A DNA stretch of 64,000 nt from Prauserella flavalba (GCF_003202235.1 NZ_MASU01000011.1:1-64000); one strand, 5' to 3'. Positions 17,033 to 25,967 are shown, counted from the stretch's first letter. The notes: generated by a model from the sequence alone, not told the origin. Program-made: numbers and translations.

Positions 17033-17518
17033 ATGACGGAAGTTCGGGAAGGGCTCGACCCCGCGAAACTGGAGGATTTCCTGCGGGAGGAGCTGGCCCG
17101 GGGCGACGCGGCGATGGCCCGCACGGAGACCAAGGCGAGCATGCTCCTCGCGGTGTTCAGCCCCATCGTCACCGTGGGCGTCGCCGTGCTGCCAGGCGCC
17201 ACCACCCCGCTGCCGGCCCTCCTCGCGTTCTGGGCGGCGCTGTCGTTGCTGGCCACCGCCCTGCTGCTGTTGCTGTGGAGCGTGCGGCCGCGGCTGGGCG
17301 GCAGTGGTTTCGCCGTCTACGGGTCGATGTCCGACGCCGAGCTCGCCGAGCGCATCACCGAGCTCGCGGGGGATCCGCAGCGCTGGCATCGGGAACGGCT
17401 GCTCGTGGTGGTGCGACTGGGTGCCAAGAAGTTCCGCCTGCTGCGGGCGGCGACCAACCTGATCATCGCCGCGCTGCTGTGCGCTGTCGCGGCCGGTGTC
17501 GTCGCCGCGTCAGTGTGA
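17033..17518 (+). CDS. Pycsar-type transmembrane effector (DUF5706-like), no cyclase nearby
   Basis: A 161-residue protein. An N-terminal amphipathic helix (EDFLREELARGDAAMARTETKASMLL) leads into two close transmembrane helices (about 40-60 and 66-88), then a cytosolic helical region and a third hydrophobic helix at the C-terminus preceded by GAKKFRLLRAATN. This arrangement matches the Pycsar effector (PycTM) family, whose members damage the membrane when bound by cyclic pyrimidine nucleotides. No nucleotide cyclase is encoded in this window, so it may be an orphan or have another role. Start could also be GTG 17030. The 3' end overlaps the convergent LacI gene by 9 bp. Confidence 0.65.
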   Translation: MTEVREGLDPAKLEDFLREELARGDAAMARTETKASMLLAVFSPIVTVGVAVLPGATTPLPALLAFWAALSLLATALLLLLWSVRPRLGGSGFAVYGSMSDAELAERITELAGDPQRWHRERLLVVVRLGAKKFRLLRAATNLIIAALLCAVAAGVVAASV

Positions 17519-18517
17519 CCTGGTGAGGCTGGTCGAGGCCCGCACCACCAGCTCGGGTTCGAACACCACCGTCTGGCGTGCCACCGGCTCGTCGCCGTCC
17601 GCGGTCTCGGCGATGAGCAGCTCGGCAGCCGCCCGGCCGAGCCGCCGGGCCGGCTGGCGCACCGACGTGAGTGGTACCGCGGCGGCGCCGGCGAACTCGA
17701 TGTCGTCGTAGCCCACGATCGCCAGCTCGTCCGGAACGCGGACGCCCGCCGCCACCATGCCCTGCAGCACGCCCAGCGCCAGCAGGTCGTTCGCGCAGAA
17801 CACCGCTGTCGGCCTCGGGCTCATGCCGAGCAGGCGGGACGCGGCGTCGCGGCCGGAAGCCACGTCCAGCTCGGAGGTCTCCAGCACCGACAGCCGCGCC
17901 GAGGAGGCGTCGAGCACGGAGCGCACGCCCGCCTCGCGGTCGCGGCACTGGGCGAGAATCGACGGTCCGTTGACGAAGGCGACCTCGGTGTGCCCTGTCT
18001 CGACGAGGTGACGTGCCGCGAGCGCTCCACCGGTGACGTCGTCGACGGACACGGAGCTGGCCTCGTCGGCGGGCACCCTGCGGTCGACGAACACGTACGG
18101 GATCTCGCTGCGCCGGAACGTCTCCAGCGCGGCGCCCGAGGTGTCGACGGGGCTGAGCAGCACACCCCTCACGCGCTGCTCAGCCAGCATCGACAGGTAC
18201 GAGACCTCGCGGTCGGCCCGGTGGCCGCTGTCGCACGTGATGACGTGCAGACCCTCGTCCTGTGCGGTCTCCTCCGCGCCGCGCGCGATGTCGACGAAGA
18301 ACGGGTTGCCGAGGTCGAGCACGAGCAGCGCCATGATCCGGCTGCGGCCCGCCCGCAGCTGCCGGGCGGACTCGTCGCGCACGTACCCGAGTTCCTGGAT
18401 CGCCGAGAGCACCCTGGCCCTGGTGCTCGCCGATACCATGTGCGGGCGGTTGACGACGTTGGAGACCGTGCCGATCGAGACCCCGGCGCGTCGCGCCACG
18501 TCCTTGATCCCGACCAT
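17510..18517 (-). CDS. LacI-family transcriptional regulator 1
   Basis: A 335-residue regulator. The N-terminal helix-turn-helix IKDVARRAGVSIGTVSNVVNRP is followed by a hinge ending QLRAGRS and a periplasmic-binding-like sugar domain (DLGNPFF, VDDVTGG, CANDLLALG, AIVGYDDIEFA). It is a paralogue of the second LacI protein at 19757-20773, sharing most effector-domain landmarks. The TGAAACGATTCA site upstream of its own start suggests autoregulation. The neighbouring divergent esterase gene is a possible target; the effector sugar is unknown. Confidence 0.92.
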   Translation of the reverse strand: MVGIKDVARRAGVSIGTVSNVVNRPHMVSASTRARVLSAIQELGYVRDESARQLRAGRSRIMALLVLDLGNPFFVDIARGAEETAQDEGLHVITCDSGHRADREVSYLSMLAEQRVRGVLLSPVDTSGAALETFRRSEIPYVFVDRRVPADEASSVSVDDVTGGALAARHLVETGHTEVAFVNGPSILAQCRDREAGVRSVLDASSARLSVLETSELDVASGRDAASRLLGMSPRPTAVFCANDLLALGVLQGMVAAGVRVPDELAIVGYDDIEFAGAAAVPLTSVRQPARRLGRAAAELLIAETADGDEPVARQTVVFEPELVVRASTSLTRSH

Positions 18518-18559
18518 GTGTCCCCTCGGTTCTCGCCTCGCCGGAGCCTATCATTCGCG

Positions 18560-18571
18560 TGAAACGATTCA
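18560..18571. promoter_or_regulatory. LacI-type operator TGAAACGATTCA
   Basis: Near-palindromic 12-mer 42 bp upstream of the LacI-1 start, one base short of the perfect operator at 20954-20965. A further CGTTTCA half-site is at 18651-18657, nearer the esterase gene. It probably binds LacI-1 and possibly LacI-2. Confidence 0.65.
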
Positions 18572-18697
18572 TGAGTCAATGGCCCGGTATGCCCTGCTCG
18601 AGTGGCCGGGAGCACCGTTGCGGTTGCCGACGCGGCCCCGATTCCTAATACGTTTCAACGACGTTTCCGCGTCGGTGCGAACGGGTAGCCGGGCGCC

Positions 18698-19639
18698 GTG
18701 TTCAGGGGTACGAGTCTGCGCGCCCGCCTGTTCATCGCACGGTTGTGGCTCACGCGGGCGAAGAAGACGTATGCCGATGTCGGCGCGCTGCATCGCAGCA
18801 TCGAGCAGAGCCAGGGGCCCGGCGCGGCGCAGCCGCCCGCCACGTTGTGGCGGAGGCTGTCGGTGAGGTGCCGCGAGGTCGACGGCAGGCCGTGCTACAC
18901 GCTCGCACCGAAGGCGCCGACGAGCAGCAAGCACGTGCTCTACTTCCACGGCGGCGCCTACGTCCACCAGATCCAGAAGGATCACTGGTCGTTCTTCGAG
19001 CGGCTCATCGAGCGCACCGGCTGCACGGTGACGGTGCCGATCTACCCGCTCGCGCCGGACCACAAGTCCGACGAGACCGTGCGCATGATCAAGGACGCCT
19101 ACAACGAGCTGCTCGGCGACACCGACCCGGGCGACCGGGTGATCATGGGCGACTCGGCGGGCGGGGCGCTCGCGCTCGTGCTCTCGGAGGCGCTGGAGGA
19201 GGCACACGAGCCGCAGCCGAAGGAGCTCGTGCTGATCTGCCCGTGGCTCGACATCACCATGACCGATCCCGCGCTGCCTGAGCTCGACCGCATCGATCCG
19301 TATCTCGCCGTCGCGGGTTTGCGTGAGGCGGGCCGCCTGTACGCCGGCGACCTCGACAAGCGTGACCCGCTCGTGAGCCCGCTGTTCGGGCCACTGTCCA
19401 ATCTGGGCCGGGTCAGCGTCTTCGTCGGTACGCGCGACGTGCTGCTCGTCGACGCGCGCCGCCTCCGCGATCGCGCGCGGGACGTGGGCGTCGGGCTGGA
19501 GTACCACGAGTACCCCGGCATGTTCCACGCCTGGCTCCTCGCCGACATCCCCGAGGGGCACGACGCGCTGAAGCGCATCGCGACGGTGGTCGGCCGCGTG
19601 CGCGAGTTCCCCCACGAGACCCGCGAGTCCCCCGCCTGA
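18698..19639 (+). CDS. alpha/beta hydrolase, hormone-sensitive-lipase type
   Basis: A 313-residue esterase/lipase. It has the oxyanion motif HGGAY at 84-88, nucleophile S153 in GDSAGG, the acidic residue in TRDVLLVD and the histidine in GMFHAW, completing the triad. Starts at a GTG. The substrate (short acyl esters or lipids) is not determined. The last residues (REF...RESPA) lie inside the first units of a 21-bp tandem repeat, so the C-terminus has been shaped by that repeat. Confidence 0.88.
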   Translation: MFRGTSLRARLFIARLWLTRAKKTYADVGALHRSIEQSQGPGAAQPPATLWRRLSVRCREVDGRPCYTLAPKAPTSSKHVLYFHGGAYVHQIQKDHWSFFERLIERTGCTVTVPIYPLAPDHKSDETVRMIKDAYNELLGDTDPGDRVIMGDSAGGALALVLSEALEEAHEPQPKELVLICPWLDITMTDPALPELDRIDPYLAVAGLREAGRLYAGDLDKRDPLVSPLFGPLSNLGRVSVFVGTRDVLLVDARRLRDRARDVGVGLEYHEYPGMFHAWLLADIPEGHDALKRIATVVGRVREFPHETRESPA

Positions 19640-19753
19640 GCCCGCGAGTCTCCCGCTCGGGCACGCGAGTTGCCCGCCCGGGGCGAGCGGGAACGCACAA
19701 CTCGGCGTCCTGAACGCACGACTCGCGGGCTAGAGTGCACGACTCGCGGGTGC
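19601..19753. repeat. two opposed arrays of 21-bp repeats
   Basis: Array one has the core CGCGAGT beginning at 19601, 19622, 19643 and 19664, an exact 21-bp period. Array two has the inverse core ACTCGCGG/ACTCGGCG in units beginning at 19691, 19712 and 19733, again exactly 21 bp apart. The arrays can pair as a long imperfect hairpin between convergent genes. The first units are within the esterase coding end, where 21 bp equals seven codons. Spacer parts vary, and units differ by several bases. Confidence 0.85.
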
Positions 19754-19756
19754 GGG

Positions 19757-20773
19757 TCAGGGTTGGGTCGAGTCTCTGGTCACCAGTTCCGGTTTGAACA
19801 TGACCTGCTGGTGGGCGTGGGTGTCCGGGTTGTCGCACTCCTCCACGAGGAGCTGGGCGGCGGCCCTGCCGATCTGTTGCGTGGGCTGGCGGATGGACGT
19901 GAGCGGTACTGCCGCGTCGGCGGCGAACTCGATGTCGTCGTAGCCGACGATCGCCAGGTCGCCGGGCACCCGCCTGCCCGTGGACAGTGCTGCGCGCAGC
20001 ACGCCGAGCGCCATGAGGTCGTTGGCGCAGAACGCCGCCGTAGCGGGCTCGCCCTGTTCGAACCGGGCGCGGGCGACGTCGTGAGTGCTGCGCGCGTTCA
20101 TCACGGGGATCTCCACCACCTCGATCGCGGCGTCCGGATCGAGGCCTGCCGCCGCGACGGACCGGCGCAGGCCGGTGAGGCGGTCGGCGCACTGGCTCAG
20201 CCCGAGCGGCCCGGAGAAGTAGACGATCCGCTCGTGGCCCTGCGTCACCAGGTGCGCCCCCGCCAGCTCTCCGCCCACGACGTCGTCCACGGCCACCGAG
20301 CAGCAGTTGACCCTCGGGTCGTGCCGGTCGACGAGCACCGTGGGCGTGCCCCGTTTGCGCAGCGCGTCGAGCCGGTCGGAGCTGACCTCGATCGGCGTGA
20401 TCAGCACCCCGCGCACGCGCTGCTCCTCCAGCACCTGGAGGTACCGGTTCTCGCGCGAGGTCTGGTCGTCGGAGTTGCACAGCACCACGGCGTAGCCGAG
20501 CTCGTCGGCGACCTGCTCCACCCCGCGGGCCACGTCGTGGAAGAACGGGTTGGCGAGGTCGAGCACGATGAGCCCGATCGAGCGGCTGGTGCCCGCCCGT
20601 AGCTGCGCCGCGGAGGAGTTGCGGACGAAGCCGAGCGCCGCGATCGCCGACTGCACGGCGGCCCTGGTGGGCTCGGCGACGCGCTCGGGGTGGTTCAGGA
20701 CGTTGGACACGGTGCCGACCGAGACGCCCGCGTGCACCGCGACGTCCTTGATGCTCGGCGACATCGGGGACAT
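19757..20773 (-). CDS. LacI-family regulator of the rhamnose operon
   Basis: A 338-residue LacI/GalR protein. The helix-turn-helix SIKDVAVHAGVSVGTVSNVLNHP is followed by the QLRAGTS hinge and a sugar-binding domain with DLANPFF, VDRHDPRV, CANDLMALG and AIVGYDDIEFA. It is divergent from the rhamnose transporter/catabolic operon, with operators TGAAACGTTCA and TGAAACGTTTCA in the shared 216-bp intergenic region. It is therefore most likely its repressor, relieved by rhamnose or a derivative. The start could be either of two nearby methionine codons (MSPMSPSIKD). Confidence 0.9.
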   Translation of the reverse strand: MSPMSPSIKDVAVHAGVSVGTVSNVLNHPERVAEPTRAAVQSAIAALGFVRNSSAAQLRAGTSRSIGLIVLDLANPFFHDVARGVEQVADELGYAVVLCNSDDQTSRENRYLQVLEEQRVRGVLITPIEVSSDRLDALRKRGTPTVLVDRHDPRVNCCSVAVDDVVGGELAGAHLVTQGHERIVYFSGPLGLSQCADRLTGLRRSVAAAGLDPDAAIEVVEIPVMNARSTHDVARARFEQGEPATAAFCANDLMALGVLRAALSTGRRVPGDLAIVGYDDIEFAADAAVPLTSIRQPTQQIGRAAAQLLVEECDNPDTHAHQQVMFKPELVTRDSTQP

Positions 20774-20792
20774 ACCCTGCCTCGCTCTGTGC

Positions 20793-20815
20793 TGAAACGT
20801 TCAACCGATCGGTTG
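20793..20815. promoter_or_regulatory. operator in front of LacI-2 plus adjoining palindrome
   Basis: TGAAACGTTCA at 20793-20803 is a LacI-type site close to the regulator start. It overlaps a separate perfect 14-bp palindrome, CAACCGATCGGTTG at 20802-20815, which does not have the LacI-type CG centre and may bind a different protein. Confidence 0.6.
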
Positions 20816-20908
20816 GACGCCAGGGATTCTTCGATGGGAAGCAAGCTAACACGAGCCGACGCGGCCGGCCCCGCCGGATCGTTATCAAAGAGCACGTCAA
20901 CCAGGGTC

Positions 20909-20965
20909 TTGACGGCGCGCTCGGAACGGCCTAACTTGAGCGCCACTCGTGAATGAAACGTTTCA
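20909..20965 (+). promoter_or_regulatory. promoter and operator of the rhamnose operon
   Basis: TTGACG (20909-20914), 17-bp spacer, TAACTT (20932-20937) is the best sigma-A promoter in the window. A perfect palindromic LacI operator TGAAACGTTTCA (20954-20965) starts 16 bp after the -10, so a bound repressor would block initiation or escape. The first gene starts at 20990 behind GGAGG. Confidence 0.8.
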
Positions 20966-20989
20966 CGATCTCCAACGAAGGAGGACATC

Positions 20990-22507
20990 GTGGCAGCACC
21001 GGAACACACCGGCGTGCCGCTACTCGAGCTCCGCGACGTCACCAAGTCGTTCCAGGCGGTCCGCGCCCTGCGCGGTGTCTCCATCGCGCTCCGCGCCGGG
21101 GAGGTGCACGCGCTGGCGGGCGAGAACGGCGCGGGCAAGTCGACCGTCGTCCGGATCATCGGCGGTGAGCACCAGCCCGACAGCGGCGAGGTCCTCCTCG
21201 ACGGGGAGCCCGTGCGCTTCTCCTCGCCGCGCGAGGCGCAGCAGCGCGGCGTCGCCGTCATCCACCAGGAACCCATCCAGTTCCCCGACCTCTCCGTCGC
21301 CGAGAACGTGTTCATGGGGCGCCAGCCGCTGCGGCCAGGCCGCCGCATCGACCGCAGGGCCATGCACCGCGGGGCCTCCGAGGTGTTCGAGGAGCTCGGC
21401 GTGCCGATCGATCCGGCCCGCCAGACGCGCGGCCTCTCCATCGCCGACCAGCAGATCATCGAGATCGCCAAGGCGCTGGTCGCCGACGCGCGGATCATCG
21501 TGATGGACGAGCCGACCGCCGCACTGTCCGCGGTGGAGGCCGAGCGGCTGTTCCGCGTCGCTCGCGGCCTCGCCGAACGCGGGGCCGCACTGCTGTTCAT
21601 CTCCCACCGCCTCGACGAGATGTACGCGCTGTGCGACCGGGTCACCGTGCTGCGCGACGGCTCCTTCGTCGTCACCGAGCGCATGGACGACATCGACCAC
21701 GACACGCTCGTGCGGCGCATGGTGGGCCGCTCCGTCGAGCAGCTGTTCCCCAAGCGCGACACCGAGGTCGGCGACGAGGTGCTGGTGGTCGACGGCCTCA
21801 CGAGGGCGGGCGTCTACCGCGACATCTCCTTCTCCGTGCGGCGCGGCGAGATCGTCGGGCTAGCCGGGCTGGTCGGCTCCGGCCGGTCCGAAGTGGTCAG
21901 AGCCGTCTTCGGCGTCGACGACCGCGACTCGGGAACCGTGACGGTGAACGGGAAGCCGCTGCCGAAGAGCAAGCCCCGCACAGCGATCGAGCAGGGCATC
22001 GCGCTCGTTCCGGAGGACCGCAGGGAACAGGGGCTCGTGCTGGAGCTCTCCATCGAGCGCAACGCGAGCCTCGCGCGCCTGAAGCAGGTCTCGCCAGGTG
22101 GGCTCACCCGTCAGTCGAGGGAACGCGAGCTCGCGCGCACCTGGGGCGAGCGGCTGTCGCTCAAGTTCGGCAGGCTCTCCGACCCCGCAGCCACGCTCTC
22201 CGGCGGCAACCAGCAGAAGGTCGTGCTCGGCAAGTGGCTCGCCACCGAGCCGTCGGTGCTGATCGTCGACGAACCGACCCGCGGCATCGACATCGGCGCC
22301 AAGGTCGAGGTCCACGCGTTGCTGTCCGATCTCGCCGCCGAGGGCATGGCGGTGCTGCTGATCTCCTCCGAGCTGCCCGAGGTGCTCGGCATGGCCGACC
22401 GCGTGCTCGTGATGCACGAGGGCCGGATCACCGCCGAGCTGTCCCGCGACGAGGCCACCGAGGAGTCCGTCATGTACGCCGCGACAGGCAACGGGAGTGC
22501 CGCATGA
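20990..22507 (+). CDS. rhaT: rhamnose ABC transporter ATP-binding protein
   Basis: A 505-residue protein with two fused nucleotide-binding domains, as in CUT2 monosaccharide importers. Walker A GENGAGKST lies at about 44-52; the second domain carries LSGGNQQKVVLGKWL near residue 403 followed by the Walker B LIVDEPTRG. It energises import with the two permeases and binding protein that follow. The start is a GTG with GGAGG 5 nt upstream. The symbol follows the rhizobial rhaSTPQ naming and is not E. coli RhaT. Overlaps the next gene by ATGA. Confidence 0.93.
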   Translation: MAAPEHTGVPLLELRDVTKSFQAVRALRGVSIALRAGEVHALAGENGAGKSTVVRIIGGEHQPDSGEVLLDGEPVRFSSPREAQQRGVAVIHQEPIQFPDLSVAENVFMGRQPLRPGRRIDRRAMHRGASEVFEELGVPIDPARQTRGLSIADQQIIEIAKALVADARIIVMDEPTAALSAVEAERLFRVARGLAERGAALLFISHRLDEMYALCDRVTVLRDGSFVVTERMDDIDHDTLVRRMVGRSVEQLFPKRDTEVGDEVLVVDGLTRAGVYRDISFSVRRGEIVGLAGLVGSGRSEVVRAVFGVDDRDSGTVTVNGKPLPKSKPRTAIEQGIALVPEDRREQGLVLELSIERNASLARLKQVSPGGLTRQSRERELARTWGERLSLKFGRLSDPAATLSGGNQQKVVLGKWLATEPSVLIVDEPTRGIDIGAKVEVHALLSDLAAEGMAVLLISSELPEVLGMADRVLVMHEGRITAELSRDEATEESVMYAATGNGSAA

Positions 22508-23505
22508 ACCGACTTCGCGCGTTGCTCTCCGGACGTGAGCTGAGCATCGTCGTCGCGCTCGTCGCCGTCGTGGGCGTGACCACGGCGACCAATCCGTCGT
22601 TCCTGAGCGCGCAGGGCATCCACGACCTGTTCCTCAACGCGTCGATCATCGCGCTGCTCGCCATCGGGCAGACGCTGCTGGTGATCACGCGCAACATCGA
22701 CCTCTCGGTGGGCTCCGTGATGGGCCTGACGGCCTACATGTCGGGCCAGCTGTTCATCGCCGACCACGACACGCCCACGATCCTCGTGGTGCTCGCGGGC
22801 ATGGCGCTCGGCGCGGCGTGCGGCGCGTTCAACGGCGCGCTCGTGGCCATCGCGAAGGTGCCCGCGCTCGTGGTGACGCTCGGAACGCTGTACGTCTTCC
22901 GCGGCATCGACTACGGCTGGGCGAGCGCGACGGGCGTGCACCAGATCAACGCAGACCAGATGTCGCAGGGCTTTCTCGCGTTCGGCAGCGGCTCGATCCT
23001 GGGCATCCCGCACCTCACGCTGATCGCGCTCGCCGCGCTCGTGATCGCCGCGTACGCGCTGCACAACTGGCGCTCCGGTCGCGAGCTGTACGCCATCGGC
23101 TCCAACCCGCAGGCCGCGCGCCTCGCCGGCATCCCCGCGGGCAAGCGGGTGTTCACCGCGTTCGTGGTGTCCGGTGCGCTCGTCGGGCTCGCCGGTGTGC
23201 TGCACGCGTCGTACTTCGGCACGATCAACGCCTCGGTCGGGACCGGCCGCGAGCTCGCCGTGGTCGCGGCCGTGGTGGTGGGCGGGGTCGCCATCTTCGG
23301 AGGCAGCGGCACCGTGCTCGGCGCCGTGCTCGGTGCCCTGCTGCTGACCACGATCACGAGCGCGCTGCCCATCCTCGGCGTGCCGGCCTTCTGGCAGCGC
23401 GCCGTCGACGGCGCCGCGCTGCTGCTCGCGATCTCGCTGGACCGGGCGGTGATGGTGCGACTAGCCGAGCGCCTCCGTAAGGAAAGGAGCCTGCGCCGTG
23501 CGTGA
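22504..23505 (+). CDS. rhaP: rhamnose ABC transporter permease 1
   Basis: A 333-residue RbsC/XylH-type permease with 8-10 transmembrane helices. Family landmarks are NIDLSVGSVMGL near residue 65, VTLGTLYVFRG, and GRELYAIGSNPQAARLAGI in the cytoplasmic loop contacting the ATPase. Translation is coupled by 4-bp ATGA overlap upstream and an 8-bp overlap downstream. Confidence 0.9.
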   Translation: MNRLRALLSGRELSIVVALVAVVGVTTATNPSFLSAQGIHDLFLNASIIALLAIGQTLLVITRNIDLSVGSVMGLTAYMSGQLFIADHDTPTILVVLAGMALGAACGAFNGALVAIAKVPALVVTLGTLYVFRGIDYGWASATGVHQINADQMSQGFLAFGSGSILGIPHLTLIALAALVIAAYALHNWRSGRELYAIGSNPQAARLAGIPAGKRVFTAFVVSGALVGLAGVLHASYFGTINASVGTGRELAVVAAVVVGGVAIFGGSGTVLGAVLGALLLTTITSALPILGVPAFWQRAVDGAALLLAISLDRAVMVRLAERLRKERSLRRA

Positions 23506-24553
23506 GAAACTGCTCCGCTGGGAGTCGATACTCCTGCTGCTGTGCATCCTCGTGTTCGTGTGGGGCTCGGCGAGCACGCCCGGCTTCGCCGAGACCGACA
23601 ACATCAGCTTCCTGCTGCTGGACTACACCGAGGTCGCGCTGCTCGCGCTGGCGCTGCTGCCGATCATCCTCACCGGCGAGATCGACCTTTCGGTTGCGTC
23701 GATCCTCGGCTTCTGCTCCGCCCTCACGGGCGTGCTGTGGGACGCGGGCATGTCGTTCGAGACGATCGTGCCCATCGTGCTCGTCGCGGGCGCGGTGCTC
23801 GGCTCGCTCAACGCGACGCTGATCGTGAAGTTCGCCCTGCCCGCGCTCGCGGTCACCATCGGCACGCTCGGCCTCTACCGGGGGCTCGCGTACGTGGTGC
23901 TCGGCGACGGCGCGGTCACGGGTTTCCCCGACGTCTACCGTCCGATCGCGACGGACACGATCCCCGGCACGTTCCTGCCGTACGCGACACTGGTGGTGCT
24001 GGTGCTCGGCGTGCTCGTCGCCGTGGTCGTGCACTACACCCCGGTGGGCCGCTCGCTCTACGCGATCGGACTCGGCGAGCAGACGGCGCGGTTCTCCGGA
24101 ATCCGCGTGCAGCGCATCAAGTTCGTGCTCTACATCGTGTCGGGCATTCTCTGTGCGCTCGCGTCGCTCGTCTACACGTTGCGCTACAACAGCGCCCGCG
24201 CCGACAACGCCAACGGCATGGAGCTGATCGCGGTCGCGGCCGTGCTGCTCGGCGGGGTGTCGATCTTCGGCGGCCGGGGCACGGTCGTCGGCGTCGCGAG
24301 CGCCCTGCTGCTGATGGCCGGGTTGCGCAACGTGCTGTTCCTCAACGACGTGACCAACGAGATCCAGAACGTGATCAACGGCCTGCTGCTGATCGTCTCG
24401 GTTCTGGTGCCCGTGGTCGCGAACCTGGTGCGCAGGCGGCGAACACCGGCCGCGGCGGCGACACCGGGAGCACCACCACCGCAGGAAACCCTGCCAGACC
24501 CCGTGGGGGCGACCGCCGCCCCGCACGGCACCCCCGAGGAGGACCAAAGATGA
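23498..24553 (+). CDS. rhaQ: rhamnose ABC transporter permease 2
   Basis: A 351-residue second permease of the same CUT2 family (EIDLSVASILGF, VTIGTLGLYRGLAYV, GRSLYAIGLGEQTARFSGI), with a Pro/Ala-rich cytoplasmic tail of about 35 residues. Two different permeases per transporter is the known arrangement for rhamnose-type importers. The GTG start overlaps the previous stop by 8 bp. Confidence 0.9.
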   Translation: MREKLLRWESILLLLCILVFVWGSASTPGFAETDNISFLLLDYTEVALLALALLPIILTGEIDLSVASILGFCSALTGVLWDAGMSFETIVPIVLVAGAVLGSLNATLIVKFALPALAVTIGTLGLYRGLAYVVLGDGAVTGFPDVYRPIATDTIPGTFLPYATLVVLVLGVLVAVVVHYTPVGRSLYAIGLGEQTARFSGIRVQRIKFVLYIVSGILCALASLVYTLRYNSARADNANGMELIAVAAVLLGGVSIFGGRGTVVGVASALLLMAGLRNVLFLNDVTNEIQNVINGLLLIVSVLVPVVANLVRRRRTPAAAATPGAPPPQETLPDPVGATAAPHGTPEEDQR

Positions 24554-25638
24554 TCCACCAACGATGGAGCGGGAAGCGGGCGCTGCTCGCGGTGACCAGC
24601 ATGGGCCTCGCGGCCGCGCTGGTGGCCGGTTGTGGCGGCACGACCAAGGACAACGCCGAGTCCGGTAGTGGATCCGGCGCGAACTCCGAGAAGGTCGCCG
24701 ACCCCAACGCCCCGATCAAGGAGGGGCTGCAGATCGCCTTCCTGCCGAAGGAGATCGACAACCCCTACGAGAACATCGTCGACGAGGGTGGCATCGCGGC
24801 GGTCACCGAGCTCAAGGGCACCGGCAAGGAGGTCGGCCCTTCGGACGCCTCGGCGTCGTCGCAGGTCTCCTACATCAACACGCTGGTGCAGCAGAACCAG
24901 GACGCGATCGTGATCGCGGCCAACGACCCCAACGCCGTCGCGCCCGCGCTCAAGGACGCGATGGAGAAGGGCATCGCGGTCGTCAGCTACGACTCCGACG
25001 CCGCGGTGGACGCCCGTCAGGTGTTCGTCAACCAGGCCGACTCCGAGTCGATCGGCCGCTCCCAGATCCAGATGGTCTCGGAGCAGATCGGAGGCAAGGG
25101 CAAGATCGCGATCCTGTCCGCGACTCCGAACGCGACGAACCAGAACACCTGGATCGAGTTCATGAAGGACGAGCTGAAGAAGCCGGAGTACAAGGACATC
25201 GAGCTGGTCACCGTCGCCTACGGGGACGACGACGACCAGAAGTCCTTCCAGGAGACGCAGGCGCTGCTCTCGTCCAACCCGGACCTGAAGGCGATCGTCT
25301 CACCCACCACGGTGGGCATCTCGGCCGCGGCGCGCTACATCTCGTCGTCGCCGTACAAGGGCAAGGTGGTGCTCACCGGTCTCGGCACCCCGAACCAGAT
25401 GCGCCAGTTCATCAAGGACGGCACGGTGAAGGAGTTCGCGCTGTGGGACCCCGAGCAGCTCGGGTACCTCGCGGGCTACGCCGCCGCCGCGCTGGCCTCC
25501 GGCCAGATCACCGGCAAGGAAGGTGAGGTCCTCAAGGCAGGCAAGCTCGGCGAGCGCAAGATCGGCAAGAACGGCGAGATCATCCTCGGCCCGCCGACGA
25601 CGTTCAACGCCGACAACATCGACGACTACGACTTCTGA
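24550..25638 (+). CDS. rhaS: rhamnose-binding lipoprotein
   Basis: A 362-residue periplasmic-binding-type protein (family 1) with a signal peptide ending in the lipobox VAGC (Cys about residue 28). It is followed by a Ser/Gly linker and a sugar-binding fold (FLPKEIDNPYENIVDEGG, NDPNAVAPALKDAMEKGI, VSYDSDA). It delivers the sugar to the two permeases. Not the AraC-type RhaS of E. coli. Ends TGATG with the mutarotase start. Confidence 0.9.
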   Translation: MIHQRWSGKRALLAVTSMGLAAALVAGCGGTTKDNAESGSGSGANSEKVADPNAPIKEGLQIAFLPKEIDNPYENIVDEGGIAAVTELKGTGKEVGPSDASASSQVSYINTLVQQNQDAIVIAANDPNAVAPALKDAMEKGIAVVSYDSDAAVDARQVFVNQADSESIGRSQIQMVSEQIGGKGKIAILSATPNATNQNTWIEFMKDELKKPEYKDIELVTVAYGDDDDQKSFQETQALLSSNPDLKAIVSPTTVGISAAARYISSSPYKGKVVLTGLGTPNQMRQFIKDGTVKEFALWDPEQLGYLAGYAAAALASGQITGKEGEVLKAGKLGERKIGKNGEIILGPPTTFNADNIDDYDF

Positions 25639-25967
25639 TGGCCACCGGACCTCGGCGTGTCTGCTTCCTACTCAGGGTGAAGCCGGACCGCATGGACGAG
25701 TACCGGCGCAGACACGCCGAGGTCTGGCCGGAGATGCGGGCGGCGTTGCGGGAGACCGGCTGGGGCAACTACTCGTTGTTCCTCGCCCCCGACGGTCTGC
25801 TCGTCGGCTACTTCGAGACCGACGACCTCGACGCCGCACTCGAAGGCATGGCAGCTAAGGAAGTCAACGCCAGGTGGCAGGCCGAGATGGCCGAGTTCTT
25901 CGAGAACCTCGACGGCGCGCCCGACGAAGGGATCGTGCCGCTGTCCGAGGTCTTCCATCTCGACTGA
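25638..25967 (+). CDS. rhaM: L-rhamnose mutarotase
   Basis: A 109-residue ferredoxin-like-fold enzyme interconverting alpha and beta L-rhamnose, called RhaU in rhizobia. The conserved stretch [19 protein letters not shown] includes the active-site histidine, and YSLFL and [12 protein letters not shown] follow as in the family. Starts within the stop of the binding-protein gene. Confidence 0.92.
   Translation: MATGPRRVCFLLRVKPDRMDEYRRRHAEVWPEMRAALRETGWGNYSLFLAPDGLLVGYFETDDLDAALEGMAAKEVNARWQAEMAEFFENLDGAPDEGIVPLSEVFHLD

Noticed and set aside
19601-19753. CRISPR array
   Set aside because: Units repeat without unique spacers of constant length, and orientation reverses halfway; no cas gene is present.
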